The translations under genes and the position numbers were made by a program. 8,427 bases of DNA, taken from an uncultured Veillonella sp. (GTDB lineage Bacteria; Bacillota; Negativicutes; Veillonellales; Veillonellaceae). The stretch's first letter is position 1. Each line of letters begins with the position of its first letter. The DNA lies in contig CAAEOZ010000013.1 in the NCBI GenBank assembly GCA_900757715.1, positions 1 through 8,427 on the forward strand. The letters are read 5' to 3'. Positions 1-3,450 of the stretch are shown here, piece by piece. The notes under the pieces are model-generated. The model had not been told where the DNA came from and made no database searches. It saw only the letters and a list, made by a program, of their open reading frames with translations.

Positions 1-39
1 ATCCGTGTGTCGACAGTTCGATTCTGTCCTGAGGCACCA
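1..39 (+). tRNA. tRNA, 3' part only (isotype not determinable)
   Basis: The window opens inside a tRNA. A T-arm is visible as GACAG / TTCGATT / CTGTC, followed by the 3' acceptor strand CTGAGGC, discriminator A and an encoded CCA at 37-39. The variable region (about GTGTGTC) is short, so it is a class I tRNA. The anticodon lies upstream of the window, so the amino acid cannot be assigned. It is followed after 12 nt by tRNA-Leu, so the two are probably co-transcribed. Confidence 0.85.
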
Positions 40-51
40 TTTGTATTCCAT

Positions 52-137
52 GCGGTTGTGGTGGAATGGCAGACACGCCATCTTGAGGGGGTGGTGAGCT
101 AACGCTCGTGCGGGTTCAAGTCCCGCCAACCGCACCA
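52..137 (+). tRNA. tRNA-Leu (anticodon GAG)
   Basis: This is a complete class II cloverleaf. The acceptor stem GCGGTTG pairs with CAACCGC, followed by discriminator A and CCA at 135-137. The anticodon stem CCATC pairs with GGTGG (one G-T pair) around the loop TTGAGGG, which gives anticodon GAG and reads CTC/CTT leucine codons. A long variable arm GAGC-TAAC-GCTC is typical of tRNA-Leu. The T-arm is GCGGG / TTCAAGT / CCCGC. The accessory genes start immediately downstream, so its 3' end is a plausible integration target, although no second copy of the 3' end is present in the window. Confidence 0.97.
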
Positions 138-150
138 TTTCTACAAGCTA

Positions 151-251
151 ATTAACAGATTGTAACGAATTGTAACAAACGATAACGGACATAGAATTTA
201 TATAGCTATTTGGTAAGGGTAGGAGTAATAAATCGTAACGCATTGTAAGGA
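151..251 (+). repeat. Helically phased 10-bp repeats next to tRNA-Leu
   Basis: Two clusters of a 10-bp unit close to ATTGTAACGA are present. The first cluster has ATTGTAACGA at 159-168, ATTGTAACAA at 169-178 and the degenerate ACGATAACGG at 179-188, with ATTAACAG just before. The second has ATCGTAACGC at 232-241 and ATTGTAAGGA at 242-251. The 10-bp period puts the units on one face of the helix, as expected for a DNA-binding protein. The position, 14-114 nt past a tRNA 3' end, fits arm-type integrase sites of an integrated element. Binding sites for another replication or regulatory protein are also possible. Confidence 0.6.
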
Positions 252-265
252 TAATTTTCCTCTTT

Positions 266-298
266 TTTGCCCCTTAAAAAAATAAATATTTGCCCCTT
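266..298 (+). repeat. Direct repeat TTTGCCCCTT (two copies)
   Basis: An exact 10-bp direct repeat, TTTGCCCCTT, lies at 266-275 and 289-298, with starts 23 bp apart and an A/T-only spacer of 13 bp. It sits between the phased repeats and the terminator at 317-350, in DNA without any convincing gene. The function is unknown. With the phased repeats it may belong to the recombination or end region of an integrated element. Confidence 0.5.
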
Positions 299-316
299 TT
301 ATATGAGGGTTATAAT

Positions 317-350
317 AGCCACTGCACATGATGCGGTGGCTTATTTTTAT
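317..350 (+). terminator. Rho-independent terminator downstream of the tRNAs
   Basis: A 9-bp stem AGCCACTGC / GCGGTGGCT (one T-G pair) encloses a 7-nt loop (326-332) and is followed by the T-rich run TATTTTTATT. It is the first terminator after tRNA-Leu and lies just before the promoter-like sequence of the small-gene operon. It would therefore end tRNA-operon transcription. The stretch 138-453 contains no convincing coding sequence: it holds the repeats, this terminator and a promoter. Confidence 0.75.
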
Positions 351-368
351 TAAAAAATATGAAAAAGT

Positions 369-397
369 ACTTATATAACACGCTTTCGTGCTATAGT
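369..397 (+). promoter_or_regulatory. Possible promoter of the small-gene operon
   Basis: A -10-like TATAGT at 392-397 lies about 57 nt upstream of the first start codon. The hexamer 17 bp further upstream (ACTTAT, 369-374) is a poor -35. A small dyad CACG-CTTT-CGTG (380-391) sits between the two boxes and could be an operator. The location after a terminator and before a run of overlapping genes makes a promoter here likely, but the hexamers themselves are weak. Confidence 0.35.
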
Positions 398-453
398 GTA
401 GAAATAAGGAAGGCGTTGAAACCGTTGAAATGGTATAGGAGGATAATAAAAAG

Positions 454-579
454 ATGGCTACCTACTATAATAGTGTTTATCTAACTTGCAATCGCGATAA
501 TAGAACTGTTAAAGCAATAACCACTGGGGTTCGAAAGAGTCCTCTCTTCCTCACTATTCTATTAATGGGATATATATGA
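454..579 (+). CDS. Small hypothetical protein, 41 aa (first gene of an overlapping trio)
   Basis: The reading frame runs from ATG 454 to TGA 577-579. A full AGGAGG (437-442) lies 11 nt before the start, which is slightly long spacing. The N-terminal part (MATYYNSVYLTCNRDNR) is polar with several Tyr and Asn. The last dozen residues (PLFLTILLMGYI) are hydrophobic. No family is recognised. The main support is architecture: its stop codon overlaps the ATG of the next frame (ATGA at 576-579), the classical sign of translational coupling, and that next frame in turn overlaps a recognisable DNA-binding gene. It could instead be only a leader that couples translation of the downstream genes. The 41-aa length alone is not statistically convincing. 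Confidence 0.5.
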   Translation: MATYYNSVYLTCNRDNRTVKAITTGVRKSPLFLTILLMGYI

Positions 580-662
580 TTTTAAGATTAACTTTAATAA
601 TTTGTATTATTGCCCTTATATTATCAGTTTATAATCTATTAGTAATATTAGGAGTACTATAA
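576..662 (+). CDS. 28-aa single-span membrane peptide
   Basis: ATG 576 to TAA 660-662 encodes 28 residues, almost all Ile, Leu and Val. They begin MILRLTLIICIIALILS and continue through a second hydrophobic run to a C-terminal VL, with one Arg near the N terminus. This is long enough to span a membrane once, with a positive charge on the presumed cytoplasmic side. There is no independent ribosome site. The start overlaps the preceding stop as ATGA, and its stop overlaps the next start as TAATG, so it would be made by translational coupling. No family is recognised. Size and composition recall small membrane toxins or holin-like peptides, and the next gene encodes a DNA-binding protein, but that function is inference only. 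Chance AT-rich sequence is the alternative. Confidence 0.5.
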   Translation: MILRLTLIICIIALILSVYNLLVILGVL

Positions 663-859
663 TGAAATTAGATGATGTAATGACTACACAAGAGGCTAGT
701 GAAAGATGGAATGTACCAGCTGATTCTATTAAGCAATGTTGCTTAAAGCGATATGCAAATAAACAATTTACTGATTCTGAAGCTAGAAAGTCAGGTAAGA
801 ATTGGCTTGTAACATGTCAAGGAATGGAACGGTTATACGGAAAAGAAAAAATTAAATAA
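662..859 (+). CDS. Small helix-turn-helix protein (65 aa)
   Basis: A compact single-domain protein. Residues 7-30 (starting MTTQEASERWNVPADSIKQC) have the pattern of an excisionase/MerR-like helix-turn-helix. The second half (about 38-61) carries a basic stretch, KSGKNWLVT, and ends in MERLYG. That layout, 'T-x-EA-x-x-x-W ... KSGKxWL(V/I)T ... MERLYG', matches small Firmicutes HTH proteins (the HTH_59-type family, from memory) that often accompany toxin or phage genes. It probably binds DNA as an autoregulator, antitoxin-like protein or excisionase-like factor. AGGAG (650-654) precedes the start, which overlaps the stop of the 28-aa peptide by one base (TAATG). No terminator is seen after it, and a separate promoter follows at 908. 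Confidence 0.75.
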   Translation: MKLDDVMTTQEASERWNVPADSIKQCCLKRYANKQFTDSEARKSGKNWLVTCQGMERLYGKEKIK

Positions 860-907
860 GTAAAACTACTCTATATAGATTAAAGTCAAAAAGATAAATA
901 CTACATA

Positions 908-936
908 TTGACAATTAGCATAAAAAGCAATAGAAT
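908..936 (+). promoter_or_regulatory. Sigma-70-type promoter of the XRE-ImmA pair
   Basis: A perfect -35 TTGACA (908-913), a 17-bp spacer and -10 TAGAAT (931-936, one mismatch from TATAAT) predict transcription starting near 943, about 55 nt before the repressor start codon. It is one of the best-matching promoters in the window. A strong promoter overlapped by an inverted repeat is the expected arrangement for an autoregulated repressor. Confidence 0.85.
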
Positions 937-958
937 TAACAATGTAGTTAATTCTATT
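929..958. promoter_or_regulatory. Probable operator: perfect 12-bp inverted repeat over the -10 and start site
   Basis: AATAGAATTAAC (929-940) and its exact reverse complement GTTAATTCTATT (947-958) flank a 6-nt centre. The left arm covers the -10 box and the right arm lies just past the predicted start site, so a bound dimer would block transcription. The XRE-family protein encoded 40 nt downstream is the obvious candidate ligand, giving autorepression. The repeat would also form a hairpin in RNA, but there is no T-run, so it is not a terminator. Confidence 0.75.
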
Positions 959-998
959 ACTTTGTTAGATAACTATAATGTGTTTAGGAGGAAGCATA

Positions 999-1349
999 AT
1001 GGCAACATCATACGGCAAGATTCTTAGAAAAATAAGAATTGATAAAGACGAACTTTTAAAAGATATGGCCGAAAACTTGTGTATGACCTCTGCTTATCTT
1101 TCATCGATTGAAAATGGAAAACGGCCAATTCCTACAGACTTAACTAATAAGATAATGAGTTACTATGGCTTAAGTCAAGATATTGTAATGGAATTACAAT
1201 CTGCAGAGGACAGTGTTAGAACTAATATTGATATTGATTTATCTCAAGTAAATTATAATCAGAAAACAATGGTTTTGAAGTTAGCTAGACAGTTTGAAAA
1301 GTTAACAGATGAACAATTAGAAGAAATTCGTTGTATTTTAGAAAAGTAG
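999..1349 (+). CDS. XRE-family transcriptional repressor (ImmR/Cro-CI type)
   Basis: A 116-aa protein with an HTH_3-type DNA-binding domain at about residues 6-60. The recognition region is visible as LKDMAENLCMTSAYLSSIENG followed by KRPIP, where 'S-x-IE-x-GKR-x-P' is the family signature. The tail is helical (about 84-116), probably for dimerisation. I chose the ATG at 999 because AGGAGG (986-991) is 7 nt upstream; an upstream in-frame ATG at 978 lacks such a site. The adjoining downstream gene encodes an ImmA/IrrE-type metallopeptidase, a pairing known from ICEBs1 and many prophages, where the peptidase inactivates the repressor on DNA damage or cell-density signals. It is likely autoregulated through the 929-958 inverted repeat. 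Confidence 0.92.
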   Translation: MATSYGKILRKIRIDKDELLKDMAENLCMTSAYLSSIENGKRPIPTDLTNKIMSYYGLSQDIVMELQSAEDSVRTNIDIDLSQVNYNQKTMVLKLARQFEKLTDEQLEEIRCILEK

Positions 1350-1361
1350 GTGGTTTGAAAT

Positions 1362-1865
1362 ATGGCTGGTTTATCTGTACCTCCATTGAGTTTGAAACAA
1401 ATTCGTAAAAGATGTGAGTTGATTAGAAGAATATTCAATATACCATTAAATGCACCTGTTGATATTGTGAAAGTATTTGAATATATACTTACGCAAATTG
1501 GCGTAGAATTCGAAATTGTACCAAAACATGAAATGGGTGCAAAACATGGAGAAACAATTCCAAGCGAAAATAGAATTCGTATTAGAGAGGATGTTTATGA
1601 ACGAGCTTGCTATGGCTATGGTCGAGACAGATTAACTATGGCACATGAATTAGGCCATCTATTATTACATCGTGTAGAGATGATTACGTTTGCGAGAGAA
1701 GATGGAGATATCCCACCATATAAGGATCCTGAGTGGCAAGCGAATGCATTTGCAGGTGAATTACTGGCGCCATATGAATATATTAAGGACATGAGCATAA
1801 TAGATATAGCAAGTCATTATGGAATCACAGAAAAAGCAGCATCAATACAAAGAAGAAGAAAGTAA
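1362..1865 (+). CDS. ImmA/IrrE-family zinc metallopeptidase
   Basis: A 167-aa protein, about the usual length for ImmA-type enzymes. The zinc site HELGH is at residues 95-99 inside LTMAHELGHLLLH. The family's downstream acidic motif, DPEWQANAFAGELLAP (122-137), supplies the probable third ligand Glu124. The N-terminal helical part (11-50) and the C-terminal helix-turn segment (about 145-160, IDIASHYGITEKAA) are also typical of the family. In ICEBs1 the homologue cleaves the partner XRE repressor to derepress the element. The gene follows the XRE gene after a 12-nt gap, and its ribosome site AGGTGG (1348-1353) overlaps the upstream stop, so the two form one operon. The C terminus is basic (QRRRK). 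Whether it still has a target is uncertain because no excision or transfer genes are visible nearby. Confidence 0.92.
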   Translation: MAGLSVPPLSLKQIRKRCELIRRIFNIPLNAPVDIVKVFEYILTQIGVEFEIVPKHEMGAKHGETIPSENRIRIREDVYERACYGYGRDRLTMAHELGHLLLHRVEMITFAREDGDIPPYKDPEWQANAFAGELLAPYEYIKDMSIIDIASHYGITEKAASIQRRRK

Positions 1866-1877
1866 GGAGGTATTGAT

Positions 1878-1913
1878 ATGATGGCAATAAAAAAACAGCC
1901 ACCTAGTGGTTGA
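1878..1913 (+). CDS. Possible 11-codon leader ORF after immA-like gene
   Basis: A very strong ribosome site AAGGAGG (1864-1870), overlapping the metallopeptidase stop, precedes ATG 1878 by 7 nt. The frame MMAIKKQPPSG ends at TGA 1911-1913. The second half of the ORF lies inside a hairpin (1896-1912), and its 5' arm can alternatively pair with downstream sequence. A leader peptide whose translation affects RNA folding is possible. The codons show no amino-acid run that would point to classical attenuation, and such a short frame may not be a gene at all. Confidence 0.3.
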   Translation: MMAIKKQPPSG

Positions 1914-2017
1914 AACAAGGGGCTGTAGCTAAAGTGTATAAGTTGCCGCTTATATACTTTGAATCTGAACGTAAATGGTCAGACTAATTAATTAAGTTAA
2001 TTCATTTTAGCATTTAC
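1896..2017 (+). other. Cluster of RNA hairpins, possible structured leader or small RNA
   Basis: Several dyads follow one another. CAGCCAC / GTGGTTG (1896-1902 and 1906-1912, 3-nt loop) competes with ACAGCC / GGCTGT (1895-1900 and 1921-1926). AAAGTGTATAAG / CTTATATACTTT (1931-1942 and 1949-1960) is a 12-bp stem with one G-T pair and a 6-nt loop. GTAAATG / CATTTAC (1971-1977 and 2011-2017) encloses AATTAA / TTAATT (1986-1991 and 1997-2002). None is followed by a T-run, so they are not ordinary terminators. They lie between the metallopeptidase gene and a 39-aa ORF, where a regulatory leader or small RNA could sit. I do not recognise a known RNA family. Confidence 0.4.
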
Positions 2018-2054
2018 ATGAAGGTTTTGCAATAGTCCCAGAAGGGAGGCCTTT

Positions 2055-2174
2055 ATGTGGATATTCTGTAAAGAGTATACTAACCGTTGGGGCAAGCGAA
2101 TGATTGCATCCGAATACGGATACACATGCTGGCGCTTTTGGGTGCCCGTAAAAAAGAAGAAATCCTCTAATTAA
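2055..2174 (+). CDS. Trp-rich 39-aa hypothetical protein
   Basis: ATG 2055 to TAA 2172-2174 encodes 39 residues with four Trp (positions 2, 12, 26, 29) and two Cys (5, 25). It is rich in aromatics (IFCKEYTNRW, YGYTCWRFW) and ends in a basic tail, KKKKSS. The ribosome site GGGAGG (2044-2049) is 5 nt from the start. Codons for Trp, Cys and Gly are unusual for random AT-rich DNA, which argues that the frame is real. The two Cys do not form a zinc-ribbon pattern. No family is recognised. Small basic, aromatic proteins of this kind occur in phages and integrative elements. Its stop codon lies in the loop of a hairpin (2164-2183). Two short alternative hairpins (TCCC/GGGA, AAGG/CCTT) could partly cover the ribosome site. 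Confidence 0.55.
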   Translation: MWIFCKEYTNRWGKRMIASEYGYTCWRFWVPVKKKKSSN

Positions 2175-2235
2175 TATTAGAGGTATTAAGTTGGTAATGT
2201 ATATATGCTGACTATATGCATTCATCAACTTAATA
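2164..2235. repeat. Two back-to-back inverted repeats
   Basis: CCTCTAAT (2164-2171) and ATTAGAGG (2176-2183) are perfect 8-bp arms with a 4-nt loop spanning the 39-aa ORF stop. Directly abutting is a second perfect inverted repeat, TATTAAGTTG (2184-2193) with CAACTTAATA (2226-2235). Its 32-nt loop contains the direct repeat TATATGC. No T-run follows either. With the terminator that starts 2 nt later, three consecutive stems occupy 2164-2270. Confidence 0.6.
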
Positions 2236-2236
2236 T

Positions 2237-2274
2237 GGGGACTTCTACATCTAGAGATGTAGGAGTCCTCTTTT
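2237..2274 (+). terminator. Strong Rho-independent terminator
   Basis: The stem starts GGGGACTTCTACAT at 2237 and closes at CCTC 2270. It gives about 15 pairs with two wobble pairs around a TAGA loop, followed by TTTT. It ends the transcription unit carrying the XRE repressor, metallopeptidase and 39-aa ORF. The absence of another terminator between 860 and 2237 supports a single long transcript. Confidence 0.85.
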
Positions 2275-2302
2275 AATTTAAGGTAGTATAAGAAAAGTTT
2301 AT

Positions 2303-2330
2303 TTAACTCACATCGGACAAAATATATAAT
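2303..2330 (+). promoter_or_regulatory. Probable promoter of the ribbon-helix-helix gene
   Basis: A perfect -10 TATAAT (2325-2330) lies 33 nt upstream of the start codon. TTAACT (2303-2308), four matches to TTGACA, lies 16 bp before it. It directly follows the strong terminator, so a new transcription unit is expected here. Confidence 0.5.
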
Positions 2331-2362
2331 ATAGTTAAGGCAGACAAAAGTGAGGTGATGAA

Positions 2363-2568
2363 ATGAGTGCTGCGAAAATGTGTAGACCTATGGATAATCC
2401 AAAGAAAACAAGAATTACAGTTAGATTAGATAGTGAAACTAATAAGATATTAAATAAGTATTGTGATGAAAACAAATATCAAAAGCAGATGCAATCAGAG
2501 AGGCTATCAAAGGATTAAAAAATAAGACAACTATCTACCGTGGAAAGTTGAGTAGTTGTCTTATGTGA
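2363..2568 (+). pseudogene. Ribbon-helix-helix (Arc/CopG-like) DNA-binding protein, frameshifted
   Basis: ATG 2363, preceded by GAGGTGA (2352-2358), opens a frame whose residues 15-40 form a typical ribbon-helix-helix. The beta strand is KTRITVRLDSET and the first helix NKILNKYCDENKY. At the A4 tract 2481-2484 the family pattern leaves this frame, which then ends at TAA 2516-2518 (51 aa). From GCA 2485 the other frame reads ADAIREAIKGLKNK, exactly the second helix expected ('x-S-E/D-A-IREAI'), and stops at 2566-2568. One missing A would explain this, so the gene is broken or the base was lost in sequencing. Intact relatives are antitoxins or small autorepressors. No toxin partner is adjacent. 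The true C-terminal end is uncertain because the last codons lie in a hairpin. Confidence 0.8.
2517..2564 (-). terminator. Minus-strand terminator-like hairpin
   Basis: ATAAGACAACTA (2522-2533) and TAGTTGTCTTAT (2553-2564) form a perfect 12-bp stem with a 19-nt loop. On the minus strand it is followed by T6 (A6 at 2517-2522), so it would stop minus-strand transcripts. On the plus strand no T-run follows. No minus-strand gene ends close by. It could stop readthrough from the transporter gene far to the right or, in RNA, protect a 3' end. Confidence 0.5.
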
Positions 2569-2700
2569 AAGAGAACATAGTCCACATGAAATATTATATC
2601 ATGAATGCTATATTCCTTAAAAAAAGAGAGTATCATGAAACAATTAGTAGTAATTAATAATATACATTTATGTGTGTAGTTTTCAATATGAGAGAAGCTT

Positions 2701-3342
2701 ATGGTTTTTAATTATGGTGAGACGTTGCGTATTCGAAGGGATTTATATACGATCTTAGGCAAGATACGCTACATTGATACTCATGGGAAGATATGGTATG
2801 AGTATAAGTTAGTCAAACATAGTAATAACAAGGCATTTTGGCTCAGTTGGGATAAGAAGCGAGATGCGTACCAGTTTTCCAAGTTGTGTGGAAAAGCATT
2901 ACCAGCCGATATGAAACTCGTAGATAGTGGTTATGAGATGGTAACGGGTGCTTGGGGTGAGGTAGACGTAGGTACTACTGATACTGCTAAATATAAAGAG
3001 TATGAAAATGCTGATGGTACTACTACGTTTTCTGTTCAAGAGTGGGCTTTTGAAACGGAATATTCAAAAGGCTTTTACATTAATAAAGAATACGTATCTG
3101 TCGAAAAGGATTCAGAGGTAACCGAGTCTATTCTAGATAGAATGGATACGATTAAGAAGATGAAGTTTATAGGACCCATAGTTTGGATTTTAGCAAACTT
3201 ACTAGTTTATATGCCAATCTTTGATATAAAAATATTGCATGATGTACATGATATCCTTACATGGCCTTATATAGTAGCCGGGAATATAGTCCTTGGTATC
3301 ATTGTGGCTTGTGCTTTCATTATTTCGAGAACTATGCGTTGA
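2701..3342 (+). CDS. DUF4178-like protein with two C-terminal membrane segments
   Basis: A 213-aa protein. The N-terminal part (about 4-135) resembles DUF4178: 'GETLRIRRDLYTILGKIRY' followed by GKIWYEYKL, FWLSWD and a later WAFETEYSKGFYI give the strand-rich 'YxVxGxIxY ... WxEYxL ... WLS' pattern. Two hydrophobic segments, about 156-173 and 187-208, would anchor it in the membrane with the domain in the cytoplasm. The function of DUF4178 is unknown. In other genomes it is often found with stress or membrane-associated genes such as PspA, SPFH or spermidine-synthase-like proteins, and none of these is here. A stop at 2689 limits the start. AGAGA (2691-2695) is only a weak ribosome site. The gene lies alone between small element-like genes and a bidirectional terminator, and base use does not differ obviously from its neighbours. 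Confidence 0.7.
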   Translation: MVFNYGETLRIRRDLYTILGKIRYIDTHGKIWYEYKLVKHSNNKAFWLSWDKKRDAYQFSKLCGKALPADMKLVDSGYEMVTGAWGEVDVGTTDTAKYKEYENADGTTTFSVQEWAFETEYSKGFYINKEYVSVEKDSEVTESILDRMDTIKKMKFIGPIVWILANLLVYMPIFDIKILHDVHDILTWPYIVAGNIVLGIIVACAFIISRTMR

Positions 3343-3385
3343 TGAAAACACATCGGTATATAGGACTCCCTTTTGTGGGGTAAAT

Positions 3386-3426
3386 AAAAGGTCGTAACAT
3401 GTATTAATACATATTACGACCTTTTT
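3386..3426. terminator. Bidirectional terminator between convergent genes
   Basis: AAAAGGTCGTAA pairs with TTACGACCTTTT, continuing past a single C-A mismatch into the palindrome ATGTAT-TA-ATACAT. This makes one long hairpin flanked by A-rich and T-rich ends. It works in both directions: for the DUF4178-like gene on the plus strand and for the transporter gene, ending at 3451, on the minus strand. Confidence 0.9.
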
Positions 3427-3450
3427 ACTATAGGATTTATTTGTTAGGTG

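Noticed and set aside
138..300. Phased repeats considered as a CRISPR array
   Set aside because: Units are 10 bp without spacers of regular 30-40 nt, and no cas gene is visible.
529..548. T-loop-like GGTTCGAAA suggesting a tRNA fragment or att duplicate
   Set aside because: The flanking bases do not form a T-stem and no match to the tRNA-Leu 3' end is present.
1616..1798. Minus-strand 60-aa open frame
   Set aside because: It lies antisense within the metallopeptidase gene, has no ribosome site or family resemblance, and mirrors the codon bias of the real gene.
2007..2228. Minus-strand 73-aa open frame
   Set aside because: It is antisense to the 39-aa ORF and the hairpin region, its start lies inside an inverted repeat, and it has no good ribosome site. 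The plus-strand ORF with GGGAGG is the better explanation.
2635..2679. 14-aa frame MKQLVVINNIHLCV
   Set aside because: It is very short, with only a weak purine-rich upstream sequence and no conserved feature, and is likely chance in AT-rich DNA.
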